DNA from: DATBIS01 sp036556805
GTDB taxonomy: Bacteria; Actinomycetota; UBA4738; HRBIN12
Length of the DNA stretch: 64,000 bases
Direction of reading: 5' to 3'
Assembly: GCA_036556805.1 (NCBI GenBank)
Contig: DATBIS010000116.1
Coordinates: 1-64,000 of the forward strand
Shown here: one piece after another, positions 7,233 to 14,639 of the stretch
How positions within the stretch are numbered: the first letter of the stretch is position 1
Layout: each line of letters begins with the position of its first letter
Notes under the pieces: model-generated
Database searches by the model: none
Told to the model about the DNA's origin: nothing
The model's input: the letters and a program-made list of their open reading frames with translations, nothing else
Program-made: the position numbers and the translations under genes

Positions 7233-8187
7233 GCTCGTCGCCGAAATCCACGCGCACGTGTTCGCCCTCGATCGCGGCCGCCTCGTCGGCTTGACCCTCG
7301 AGGCTTCGCCGATCGGCGGGACCGGTCGGCGGCGCGACCATCCGCCGCGGCCAGAGGTGCCGCGACCACACGACGTTCACCTCCGCGGCGAGCACCGCGA
7401 CTTGGGCGCCCAGGTAGATCCACCACAGCAGCCCGATGACGACCGCGAAGAATCCGTAGACGTCGGAGGCTCCCCGGATCTGGCGGTCGACCAGGTACGC
7501 CCCCGCACCCTGGAGCGCGACCCACAGAAAGCCGGCGAGGATCGCGCCGGGCGCCACCTGCCGCCACGTGACGTCGGCGGCCGTGAGCAGGCGGAACGCC
7601 GTCGCGAAGATCCCCACCTCGAGGAGCACCGCGCCGAGCAGCGCCAACGCGCGAAGCGGCAGCGCCGCGCCGCCCGACATGCCGAATCCCGCGAGCGAGG
7701 CCGTCACGGGGAGCGTGATCCCGGCGGCCACGAGGGCGGCGAGCTGTCGAAGGCGACGCGTCGCGAACGAGCCGCGATCGCGCACGGGGACGTCCCACAC
7801 CTGGTCCATCGCGTTCTGGAAGCCGCCCACGACCGCCATACCGGACCAGAGCGCGGTGACGAGGCCGAACGCGAGCAGGGGCACGCTCCCCTCGAGCGCA
7901 TGCACGTTCCGGCCGATCTGCGTGCCGACGACCGGAAACTGGGCGAGCGCCGAGTCGATGATCCGCCGCTGCAGGGCGGGGTCGTTTCGAATCGCAAAGC
8001 CCAAGACCGTCACGAGGACGAGGAGCAGTGGAAAGATCGAGAAGAAGCCGTAGTAGGCGACGAGGGCGGCGAGCGATCCGCCTCGATCTTCGGAGAACTT
8101 CTTCGCCACCGCGTACGGGAACGCTCGCCACGGTCGCGAACGCTGCCAGGCGTCCAACCGCTCGGTCCACCGCCGCAGGTGCTTCAT
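7207..8187 (-). CDS. YihY/BrkB-family inner-membrane protein
   Basis: A 326-residue membrane protein with the family hallmarks: a cytoplasmic N-terminus, then SLAALVAYYGFFSIFPLLLVL, a central N-A-M-D-Q-V-W segment, and late spans including YGFFAVVIGLLWWIYLGAQVAVLAAEVN. The family is widespread (once annotated ribonuclease BN); its biochemical role is not settled. About six membrane segments are visible, with a soluble acidic C-terminal tail. It is 37 nt downstream of a small Cys-rich gene and is probably transcribed with it from the stress-sigma-like promoter at 8514-8489. Confidence 0.9.
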   Translation of the reverse strand: MKHLRRWTERLDAWQRSRPWRAFPYAVAKKFSEDRGGSLAALVAYYGFFSIFPLLLVLVTVLGFAIRNDPALQRRIIDSALAQFPVVGTQIGRNVHALEGSVPLLAFGLVTALWSGMAVVGGFQNAMDQVWDVPVRDRGSFATRRLRQLAALVAAGITLPVTASLAGFGMSGGAALPLRALALLGAVLLEVGIFATAFRLLTAADVTWRQVAPGAILAGFLWVALQGAGAYLVDRQIRGASDVYGFFAVVIGLLWWIYLGAQVAVLAAEVNVVWSRHLWPRRMVAPPTGPADRRSLEGQADEAAAIEGEHVRVDFGDERVARRPEG

Positions 8188-8224
8188 CGTCCCGGCGCCG
8201 CCGGCGCCGCGCCGGCGACCGGCC

Positions 8225-8455
8225 TCAGGCCGCCGGGTGGAGGGGGTGCTTCGGGCGCACCCGGATCTGGTAATGGCGCGCCGGCTCGTGCTGCCAGCAG
8301 CGGGCGCCGTCGTTGTAGCGCGACAGCACCGTCTCGCATGCGTCCGCCTCGCACACCCTTCCGGCGGAGAACGCCCGAATGGGGCTCACGGAGGCGGGCG
8401 GCGTCGTCGACCCCCTGAGGACGCCCAGTTCTTCGTCTTGGAGCTGCGGTGACAT
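8225..8455 (-). CDS. Small Cys/His-containing actinobacterial protein
   Basis: A 76-residue protein with a variable head and a conserved-looking core, RVCEADACETVLSRYNDGARCWQH. This matches a recurring actinobacterial pattern C-x4-C-x-T-x-LS-x-YN-x4-C-x2-H that probably binds one zinc ion (from memory). The ATG at 8455 has GGAGGAG 7 nt upstream, and a very good stress-sigma-like promoter lies at 8514-8489. It is first in a probable two-gene unit with the BrkB-family gene. Function is unknown. Confidence 0.75.
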   Translation of the reverse strand: MSPQLQDEELGVLRGSTTPPASVSPIRAFSAGRVCEADACETVLSRYNDGARCWQHEPARHYQIRVRPKHPLHPAA

Positions 8456-8488
8456 CGGGTCTCTCCTCCACGATCGGTCGCGGAGCCT

Positions 8489-8514
8489 GTACCCGCCCCC
8501 GGGCGGCTCGAAAC
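8489..8514 (-). promoter_or_regulatory. SigB/SigF-like promoter of the small Cys/His gene
   Basis: On the minus strand, GTTTC (8514-8510), a 15-nt spacer and GGGTAC (8494-8489). It is the closest match in the window to the stress-sigma consensus. Confidence 0.7.
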
Positions 8515-8532
8515 GAGCACACGGCTCGCGCC

Positions 8533-11313
8533 CTAGGGCTCGACGCGAACGACGAGGATCGCGATGTCGTCGCGCGGATGCTCCGGTCCGAACGTCAAGA
8601 CGGCCCGCAGCAGGTCGTCGGCGATCTCGTCGGCCGAACGACCCTTCGCCCCTCGAAGCGTCGCGACCACGCGCTCCTCGCCGAACGCCTCGCCGGCTCG
8701 ACGCTCCTCGGTGAGCCCGTCCGTGTAGAAGATCACCGCGTCGCCGGGCTCGAGGTCGGCGAAGGCGTCGGTGAGGCTCGGATTCGGGAACGTGCCGAGC
8801 AGCGTCCCGAGCTTCCCGAGGCTCGAGACCGAGCCGTCGGCCCTGCTGAGCAGCGGGAGCGGATGGCCGCCGCACGCCACCGTGATGCGCTGGCCGGTCG
8901 GCGTCGGGTGGAGTCGCGCGAAGACCGCGGTGCAGAAGCGATCATCCTCGTGACGCAGCAGCGACTCGTTGAGCGTCTTGAGGATGCCCGACGGGCGGGT
9001 CTCCGACAGCGCGGCGGTCCGGATCGTGTACCTCGACAATGCCATCACGGCCGCGGCCGGCGCTCCCTTGCCGCACACGTCGCCGAGCGCGATGCCCCAG
9101 TCGTCGTTCGCCATCGAGAAGACGTCGTAGAAGTCCCCCCCGACCTGCGTGCCGTCGCCGGAGGGGCGGTACCGTGCGCTCAGTTCGACCCCCGGCACGT
9201 CGGGCAGCGACGGGGGGAGGAGGCTGCGCTGCAAGGTGTCCGCGACGATCGCGCGCTCGGCGTAGAGGCGGGCGTTCTCGAGCGCCTGAGCCGCCCTCGC
9301 GGCGAGCTGCTCGGCGAGCGAACGATCCGCGTCGTCGAAGGGCCTCGCGTCGTCGGATCGGCCCAGCACGAGCACGCCCGAGGCGCTTCCTCGGTTGGAC
9401 AACGGCACGATGAGCGCGGATCGCAGGCCCATCCCCTCGAGCGCCCCCTGCCCCTGGCTGCCGGACACGAGGCTGCCGGCGAACGACGGCCCGATCGTCG
9501 GCACCATGATCGAACGGTTGCTCGCAAGCGCCTGCGCGACGAGGTTGCGTTCGTCGTCGAGGACCGGAGCCGCCTCGGCCACCTCGAGGAGGAGCTCGCG
9601 GAGGTGGGGGACGCGATGCGCGACGGCGGTCCGCACGCCTCCGCCCTCCGGCCTCACGCGCCACACGATCGCGACGTCGGCGAGCCCGGAGACCGCGACG
9701 TCCGCGAGTCGGCTTGCGATCTCGTCCACGTCGAGCGAGCCGGTGAGCTTCAGCCCCGCCTCGGTCAGCAAGCCGAGGCGCGTGATGGCGGCCTCCGCTC
9801 GGGCGCGGGCGAGCTCCGCTGCCTCGCGAGCCCTCCGCTCGAGCTCCAGGAGGCGTTCCCGCTCGCGTTCGGCCTCGTGACGCTCCGAGAGGTCGAGCAC
9901 GAAGCCGATCGCGCGGAACGGCTCGACCTGCAGCAGGGCGAGGCCGAGCAGCACCGGAACGCGGCGCCCGTCCCTGCGGATGTACTCCTTCTCGAAGGGC
10001 TCGGCCCGCCCCGTCTCGAGAAGCTTGTGCATGGCGGCGTCGCTCAGATGGCGCTGATCCGGCGGCGTCATCGCTCGCCAGCGGAGGCGACCCGCCTCCA
10101 GGTCCTCGCGCGTGTAGCCGACGATCTCGAGGAAGGCGTCGTTCGCTTCGAGAATGTCGTCGTCGGGACCCTCGACCATCGCGCCGATCACGTTGGACTC
10201 GAGCAGCCGCCGCGCACGCGCGGAGGTCTCGTCCTCGGCGCGCTGCAGGCGGGCCCGGTCCAGCGCGATCGCGGCCTGTCGCGCGACCGCGACGACCAGC
10301 TCCAGGTCCTCCTCGTCGAAGTCCCTGATCTCTCGGAAGCGCAGGCCGATCGCGCCGACGACCGACGTGCCCGACAGCATCGGCACCGCCACGAAGGCCT
10401 CGTTGCGGGCCGTGGCGTCCGGGCCCATCGCGTAGCGTTCCCTGAGGGCCGCGTCGGACGGCCCCCAGATCGGCACGGCCGATCGCACGGCTTCGGCCAT
10501 CGGGCGCTCGATCGGCGGCGGCTCATGCGCGAGGTCGAGACGACCCTCACGCGCGACGATCCGCAGGTCGCCCTCCTCGGTCAGCGCCACCGCGCCCCCC
10601 GCGGCGCCGGTGGAATCGATGGCCGCCGTCAAGAGCGCGTGGTGGACCTCGTCCTCGGTACGCACGAGGCTGAGCCGTTCCGCGACCTGCTGCAGCGCGC
10701 GGGTCCGGGCGAGCGCCCGCTCGGCGCGGATGCGCTGCTCGTGCTCGCGATCGAAGAGCGCCGCGCGCTCGAGGCCGACGGCCAGGCGTTCTGCGACCAC
10801 CTCGAGCAGGCGGAGATCGGTCTCGCCGAACGTATCCGGCTCCGTCGCGCCGACGACGACGACGCCGACGACCGCCTTCCCGCTCACGAGCGGGGCCAGC
10901 GCGAGCGAGCGCATCCGCTGATCGAAGCCGTCCGATCTATCCCTGCCCCTCGTCTCGCCGACGAGCTCCGAGCGTCCTCGTTCGGCCACACGCCCGGCGA
11001 CACCGAGGCCGACCGGGATCCTGCGGTCGGCGCCGGTCGTCTCGATCCCGCTCGAGGCCCGGGGGACGAGCTCGTGGGTGGACTCGTCGACGAGCATCAC
11101 GGCCCCCCAGGGGGCCCCCATCACCGTCCGCGTGCGATCGAGGATCTCTTGGAGCATCTCGTCCCGCGGGAGGAGCGTGAGGCCGACCTCGGTGACCTGC
11201 GCGAGCCGTCGGGAGAGGTCCTCGGCGCGCGAGTCGCGGCCGATCACCGTCGTATCCCCGGTGGACGGAGGACGATCAGGCGATCGGGACGGGGATTCGA
11301 ACGGATCGTGCAT
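8533..11313 (-). CDS. Multi-sensor PP2C/SpoIIE-type serine phosphatase (GAF-GAF-PAS-GAF-SpoIIE)
   Basis: A 926-residue soluble regulator. Domains, roughly: GAF (45-190), GAF (210-355), PAS (365-490, with a coiled linker to 520), GAF (520-685) and a C-terminal PP2C-like SpoIIE phosphatase (700-926). The phosphatase shows QRSLLPP, VGGDFYDVF, GDVCGKG and DDIAILVVR, with the metal-binding Asp residues intact. Such RsbU/RsbP-like enzymes dephosphorylate STAS anti-anti-sigma factors and thereby release a sigma factor. It follows a STAS and an ATPase-like gene in the same operon and overlaps the latter by 38 nt. A GTG at 11247 is an alternative start that would remove the overlap. Confidence 0.93.
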   Translation of the reverse strand: MHDPFESPSRSPDRPPSTGDTTVIGRDSRAEDLSRRLAQVTEVGLTLLPRDEMLQEILDRTRTVMGAPWGAVMLVDESTHELVPRASSGIETTGADRRIPVGLGVAGRVAERGRSELVGETRGRDRSDGFDQRMRSLALAPLVSGKAVVGVVVVGATEPDTFGETDLRLLEVVAERLAVGLERAALFDREHEQRIRAERALARTRALQQVAERLSLVRTEDEVHHALLTAAIDSTGAAGGAVALTEEGDLRIVAREGRLDLAHEPPPIERPMAEAVRSAVPIWGPSDAALRERYAMGPDATARNEAFVAVPMLSGTSVVGAIGLRFREIRDFDEEDLELVVAVARQAAIALDRARLQRAEDETSARARRLLESNVIGAMVEGPDDDILEANDAFLEIVGYTREDLEAGRLRWRAMTPPDQRHLSDAAMHKLLETGRAEPFEKEYIRRDGRRVPVLLGLALLQVEPFRAIGFVLDLSERHEAERERERLLELERRAREAAELARARAEAAITRLGLLTEAGLKLTGSLDVDEIASRLADVAVSGLADVAIVWRVRPEGGGVRTAVAHRVPHLRELLLEVAEAAPVLDDERNLVAQALASNRSIMVPTIGPSFAGSLVSGSQGQGALEGMGLRSALIVPLSNRGSASGVLVLGRSDDARPFDDADRSLAEQLAARAAQALENARLYAERAIVADTLQRSLLPPSLPDVPGVELSARYRPSGDGTQVGGDFYDVFSMANDDWGIALGDVCGKGAPAAAVMALSRYTIRTAALSETRPSGILKTLNESLLRHEDDRFCTAVFARLHPTPTGQRITVACGGHPLPLLSRADGSVSSLGKLGTLLGTFPNPSLTDAFADLEPGDAVIFYTDGLTEERRAGEAFGEERVVATLRGAKGRSADEIADDLLRAVLTFGPEHPRDDIAILVVRVEP

Positions 11314-11647
11314 CCGTCTCGATCATGGGGAAGAGCGACACCAGGAGCTGTTGGCGATACCGGCGAGCGAACGCCTCCATCTCGTCGGTGGTCGGGCCGT
11401 CGGAGGCCGGGTCGGGGATCCCCTCGAACTCGACCGTGGCCTTGCCCTCGCCATCGGGAACGCGAACGGAGACCACCGGAGAGTTGGGCGACCCGACCGC
11501 GGCCGCGAAGAGCTCCGAGACGGCGAGCTTCACGTCCTCGACCGTCGCGGCGTCCGCCCCGAGGATCCGCAAGGTGGAGGCGACGAACCGCCTGGCGGTA
11601 AGCGCGAACGCGCCGTCTGCCGGCGTCGTGAGTCGAGCCTCGATCAT
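11276..11647 (-). CDS. Degenerate anti-sigma-factor-like ATPase (HATPase/RsbW-like)
   Basis: A 123-residue protein between the STAS and phosphatase genes. The N-terminal helix region (FVASTLRILGADAATVEDVKLAVSELFAAAV) resembles the N-box helix of RsbW/SpoIIAB kinases, in which SELVTNAV-like residues bind Mg-ATP. Here the catalytic Asn is absent (SELFAAAV), and no clear DxGxG motif follows. It may bind partners without kinase activity. The size and position fit a partner-switching module; the functional call is inference. Confidence 0.7.
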   Translation of the reverse strand: MIEARLTTPADGAFALTARRFVASTLRILGADAATVEDVKLAVSELFAAAVGSPNSPVVSVRVPDGEGKATVEFEGIPDPASDGPTTDEMEAFARRYRQQLLVSLFPMIETDARSVRIPVPIA

Positions 11648-11659
11648 CGAGGCGCCGGA

Positions 11660-11998
11660 TCAGCCCTCGCCCGCCGCGTCGAGCGAGGTGAAGGTCGGGA
11701 GAAATCCGTCGAGCCCGGTCAGTGCGAGGAGCTTGTGGAGCGACGACGACTCTCCCGCCACGACCGCGAACGTTCCGTCGTGCTCACGGAGCCGCTTGAG
11801 GCACGCCACCAGCACGCCGAGGCCGCTCGAGTCGATGAAGGCAACGCGATCCAGGTCGACGACCACCTCGCGAGCGCCCGTGTCGGTCACCTCGACGACC
11901 GCCTCGCGGAGCCGCGGGGCCGTATAGAGATCGAGCTCCCCCGCCACTTGGAGGATCGTGCGCGCGCCTTCGGAACGGGTCTCGATCGTCAGATCGAT
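11660..11998 (-). CDS. STAS-domain anti-anti-sigma factor (SpoIIAA/RsbV-like), non-canonical start
   Basis: The STAS core is clear: VAGELDLYTAPRLREAV, VVVDLDRVAFIDSSGLGVLV (with the phosphorylatable Ser in DSSG) and a C-terminal helix pair. The in-frame GTG at 11947 would delete the first beta strand. Homologous reading continues upstream (FEIDLTIETRSEGARTILQ) to an AAGGAGG ribosome-binding site with no ATG, GTG or TTG nearby. ATC at 11998, 8 nt after GGAGG, is the best-placed codon and gives 112 residues, the normal STAS length. It is first gene of the operon with the ATPase-like and phosphatase genes. Confidence 0.8.
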   Translation of the reverse strand: MDLTIETRSEGARTILQVAGELDLYTAPRLREAVVEVTDTGAREVVVDLDRVAFIDSSGLGVLVACLKRLREHDGTFAVVAGESSSLHKLLALTGLDGFLPTFTSLDAAGEG

Positions 11999-12070
11999 CT
12001 CGAACGCCTCCTTCGTGCGGCAAGTGGCCGGCGAGCGAACACCCGGCTGGGGACGTCGGATGGCCGCAGC

Positions 12071-12077
12071 TAGTATA
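12071..12077. promoter_or_regulatory. Overlapping divergent -10 elements (bidirectional promoter)
   Basis: The heptamer TAGTATA reads TAGTAT (12071-12076) on the plus strand, 11 nt before the anti-sigma GTG, and TATACT (12077-12072) on the minus strand, toward the STAS-phosphatase operon. The two -10 hexamers share five bases, so initiation in the two directions may compete. Confidence 0.6.
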
Positions 12078-12087
12078 GGTCGATCCC

Positions 12088-12474
12088 GTGACCGACCCCG
12101 GCCCCGTCTTCGGCAGCGTGCCCGCGAGCAGCGAGTTCGTCCCCGTCCTGCGCGGGCTCGTCGCGAGCGTCGGCGCGCGGGCCGACCTGCCGTTCGAACA
12201 CATCGACGAGCTTCGGATGGCGGTCGACGAGGCCTGCGCCCTGCTGCTTCGCCTGGCGCCGGGCGACATCCTCTGGCTTCGACTGCTGCCCGCCAACGGG
12301 TCGCTCACCGCGGAGGTCGGCAGCAGTGGCGCGGCCGCTGCGTGGCCCCCCGCCGACGTCGAAGGATCCTGGCCGTGGAAGGTGATCGCCGGTCTCGCCG
12401 ATGAGGCTCGCTTCGACGTCAACGATCGGGGGCCGTCGATCGTGATCGTCAAGCGCGTTCCCTCTCTGCGGTGA
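12088..12474 (+). CDS. Anti-sigma factor, HATPase_c RsbW-like
   Basis: A 128-residue protein in the size range of RsbW/SpoIIAB anti-sigma kinases. The N-box helix is recognisable (IDELRMAVDEACALLLRL) with D-E-A-C in place of the usual E-L-x-x-N, so the Mg-binding Asn is not obvious. The glycine-rich ATP lid is weak, and the C-terminal strand is IVIVKRVPS. The GTG start at 12088 follows a -10 hexamer by 11 nt, so the mRNA is nearly leaderless. Its stop overlaps the sigma-factor start as GTGA, the classical anti-sigma/sigma pairing, and the partner is therefore very likely the next gene. Confidence 0.8.
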   Translation: MTDPGPVFGSVPASSEFVPVLRGLVASVGARADLPFEHIDELRMAVDEACALLLRLAPGDILWLRLLPANGSLTAEVGSSGAAAAWPPADVEGSWPWKVIAGLADEARFDVNDRGPSIVIVKRVPSLR

Positions 12475-13247
12475 ACGAGGAAGCGACGGCTGAGGGGCGG
12501 GGATCCGCGGGCGACCCCGAAGAGGTGCTCGAGCTGTTTGCGCGGCTCCCCAATGGTGATGCCCGCGAGGCGCTCGTCGTTCGGTTCCTTCCGCTCGCCG
12601 AGTACTTCGCTCGGAGGTTCACCGGGCGCGGGGAGTCGATCGAGGATCTCCAGCAGGTCGCGAGTCTCGGACTGCTGCACGCGATCGACCGCTTCGACAC
12701 CGAGCGCGGCGTGCAGTTCTCGACGTACGCGGCGGCCACGATCGTGGGCGAGATCAAGCGACACTTCCGTGACAAAGGCTGGGCCATCCGCGTCCCGCGG
12801 AACCTCCAGGAGTCGGCGCTTCGCGTCAACCGGCTGCTGTCGCAGCTCTGGCAGGAGCTGGGACGATCGCCGACGGTGGCCGAGATCGCCGAGCGCGCGG
12901 ACCTCGCCGAGGAGGAAGTGCTCGAAGCGATCGATGCGGTGCAGGCCTATTCGACGGGATCGCTCGACGCGCCGACAACAGAGGGGTCACCGACGCCCGC
13001 CGAGACGCTCGGGGAGGAGGATCCGCTCTTCGAGCTCGCTGAGGGGTGGTCTTCGGTCGCGCCCACCATCCGGGCGCTCCCTGCGCGCGAGCGCCAGATC
13101 CTGTACCTGCGATTCTTCGAGGGACTGACGCAATCCGAGATCGCGCAACGAATCGGGATCTCCCAGATGCATGTGTCGCGCCTGCTCGGTCAGACGCTCG
13201 AGCTGCTTCGACGTCAGGTCGACCCCGACCGCGTCGAGGGGGAGTAG
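12471..13247 (+). CDS. SigB/SigF/SigG-family RNA polymerase sigma factor
   Basis: A 258-residue group-3 sigma factor. Region 2 (about residues 45-115) carries IEDLQQVASLGLLHAIDRFD, FSTYAAATIVGEIKRHFRD and WAIRVPR; region 3 has RSPTVAEIAERADL; region 4 (about 200-250) has LPARERQILYLRFFEGLTQSEIAQRIGISQMHVSRLL. The IKRHFRDKGWAIRVPR stretch is diagnostic of the stress/sporulation branch. It is coupled by GTGA to the anti-sigma gene. At least eight nearby genes carry matching GTTTC or GNNT plus GGG(T/A)A promoters, so this factor probably drives a regulon around its own locus. Confidence 0.95.
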   Translation: MNEEATAEGRGSAGDPEEVLELFARLPNGDAREALVVRFLPLAEYFARRFTGRGESIEDLQQVASLGLLHAIDRFDTERGVQFSTYAAATIVGEIKRHFRDKGWAIRVPRNLQESALRVNRLLSQLWQELGRSPTVAEIAERADLAEEEVLEAIDAVQAYSTGSLDAPTTEGSPTPAETLGEEDPLFELAEGWSSVAPTIRALPARERQILYLRFFEGLTQSEIAQRIGISQMHVSRLLGQTLELLRRQVDPDRVEGE

Positions 13248-13286
13248 CGGGCGCGGGGGACGTCCCGCCACTCCCCGTGCGCGGGG

Positions 13287-13463
13287 TCACTTGCCCCAGA
13301 TGCTGATCCCCCCGGGGCCGACGAGCACACCGATGATCACGAGGACGATGCCCGTCAGGAGTTCGCCCCGAATGAACGCCACGATGCCGGCGATCACCAG
13401 GATGGCGGCGAGAATCCAGAGCAGGGTCGCCGCTCCACCCGAAAGCGCAAGCAGTGCAAGCAT
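13287..13463 (-). CDS. Small two-span membrane protein
   Basis: A 58-residue protein made almost entirely of two hydrophobic segments (LLWILAAILVIAGIVAFI and GIVLVIIGVLVGPGG) with an RGE turn and an ISIWGK tail. AAGGAGG lies 4 nt before the ATG at 13463; longer in-frame starts lack a ribosome-binding site. Upstream is a stress-sigma-like promoter. The GPGG-S/I-xW ending recurs in small actinobacterial membrane proteins of unknown function. Confidence 0.8.
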   Translation of the reverse strand: MLALLALSGGAATLLWILAAILVIAGIVAFIRGELLTGIVLVIIGVLVGPGGISIWGK

Positions 13464-13504
13464 GGTTCCTCCTTCGTCCGAAACGTCTCTCGTTCGCATG
13501 GTGT

Positions 13505-13530
13505 GTTCCCTCTCGCTCGCGCATTGAAAC
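13505..13530 (-). promoter_or_regulatory. SigB/SigF-like promoter of the 58-residue membrane protein
   Basis: On the minus strand, GTTTC (13530-13526), 15 nt and GGGAAC (13510-13505). Confidence 0.62.
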
Positions 13531-13534
13531 GAAC

Positions 13535-13560
13535 GTTTCGACGTCGTGACGACGAGGTAA
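13535..13560 (+). promoter_or_regulatory. SigB/SigF-like promoter of the DUF6328-like gene
   Basis: GTTTC (13535-13539), 15 nt and AGGTAA (13555-13560), just before the start at 13571. Its -35 is back to back with that of the divergent promoter: GAAACG (13526-13531) and CGTTTC (13534-13539) form 6-bp inverted arms around two bases. Confidence 0.6.
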
Positions 13561-13570
13561 CTCCTCATGC

Positions 13571-14071
13571 ATGAACGTGCAGGAACGCCGCGACGAGCGG
13601 TCGGACGGCGGCGTATCGAAAGGGGAAACGCAGAAGCAGCGCGTGGATCGGGAGCTGATCGAGCTCCTCAACGAGCTTCGCGTCACGTTGCCCGGGGTCC
13701 AGGTGCTCTTCGCGTTCCTGTTGATCGTGCCGTTCAGCGCAGGATTCGCTCAGCTGTCCTCCGGCCAGCGGGCCTGGTACTTCACGAGCTTCCTCGCGAC
13801 GGCGGCCGCTGCCGTGCTCCTCGTCGCGCCGGCGAGCCACCATCGGGTTCGTTTCCGCGAGGGGGACAAGGACTGGATGGTCCGCACCGCAAACCGTCTG
13901 GCGATCGCGGGCATGGCCCTGCTCGCCGTAGCGATCGCGAGTGCCGCGTTCCTCGTCACGGACGTGCTCTTCACCGTCTCGTGGGCGGCGGCGGTTGCCG
14001 CGGCGCTCGGCGGGGGGATGGTCTGGTTCTGGTTCGGCGTCCCGCTCCTGCATCGAGAAGAGCGAAGGTGA
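13571..14071 (+). CDS. DUF6328-like four-span membrane protein
   Basis: A 166-residue protein with a charged cytoplasmic head, then RELIELLNELRVTLPGVQVLFAFLLIVPF, a hallmark-looking stretch of DUF6328 (from memory). Four spans follow, about residues 43-60, 69-90, 108-132 and 137-158. The start lies close to the -10 of a stress-sigma-like promoter. Function is unknown; placement in the stress island suggests an envelope stress role. Confidence 0.78.
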   Translation: MNVQERRDERSDGGVSKGETQKQRVDRELIELLNELRVTLPGVQVLFAFLLIVPFSAGFAQLSSGQRAWYFTSFLATAAAAVLLVAPASHHRVRFREGDKDWMVRTANRLAIAGMALLAVAIASAAFLVTDVLFTVSWAAAVAAALGGGMVWFWFGVPLLHREERR

Positions 14072-14156
14072 CGTCCCGGGAGAGCCGGCCGTCGGCGCGA
14101 CGTTCGTCAGCCCGGCGGGTCCTATTGGGCGCTGGGGCAGGTACGCGGTCGAGTTC

Positions 14157-14639
14157 ATGTCCGCGGTGGTGAGAAAGGCACCGGGTCTTCCGATCTCGAG
14201 GAAGGGTGGCCGTCCGGTGCGCGGCATTCGGGCGGCGTTCCTCGCTGTTGCTCTTGCCCTCATGGGATCAGCCTGCGGCGGGGGCGGCGTGCTGGAGGCC
14301 AAGGATCTGCTGGAACAATCGAAATCATTGCAATCGTTGGCCGCCGAGGGCGCGCTCCTCGCTGAGGACGGGGCGTCCGGCAAGACGACGCGCGTCTTCA
14401 TGCAGGAACACTCCTCCGACCTCTTCCTGGCCGCATCCCAAGTGGAGGCCACGTTGGCGCAGGCCAAGAGCGAGCAACCGATCGTGGTGCAGCTCCGCAA
14501 GCTGACCGTCCTCGCCGGTCGAGTAAGCGCCAACCTCGAACTCCTCACCGTTGCCTCGCGAGAGGAGCAACGCGTGCTCGTTGGCGAGCTGGAATCGGCT
14601 GCCCGAGCGTGCCGAACGATCGGTGAAGCGCTCTCATGA
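14157..14639 (+). CDS. Putative lipoprotein upstream of an Nramp-like transporter
   Basis: A 160-residue protein with a basic N-terminus (VRKAPGLPISRKGGRPVRG), a hydrophobic signal and a lipobox-like MGSAC followed by Gly residues, so a membrane-anchored extracytoplasmic protein is predicted. The mature part is helical and rich in Leu, Ala, Gln and Glu with no recognised domain. The start codon is uncertain: ATG 14157 has no clear ribosome-binding site and GTG 14166 is possible. The stop overlaps the transporter ATG as ATGA. The base composition here is visibly more A/T-rich than in neighbouring genes. Confidence 0.65.
   Translation: MSAVVRKAPGLPISRKGGRPVRGIRAAFLAVALALMGSACGGGGVLEAKDLLEQSKSLQSLAAEGALLAEDGASGKTTRVFMQEHSSDLFLAASQVEATLAQAKSEQPIVVQLRKLTVLAGRVSANLELLTVASREEQRVLVGELESAARACRTIGEALS

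Noticed and set aside
8449..11601. A 1050-codon plus-strand open frame
   Set aside because: It is antisense to the well-supported GAF/PAS-SpoIIE phosphatase and has an Arg/Glu/His-rich composition typical of a GC-driven shadow frame.
14071..14157. SigB-like promoter for the lipoprotein-Nramp operon (GTCC-16 nt-AGGTAC)
   Set aside because: The -35 does not match GTTT or GNNT, so it was not counted with the regulon candidates.
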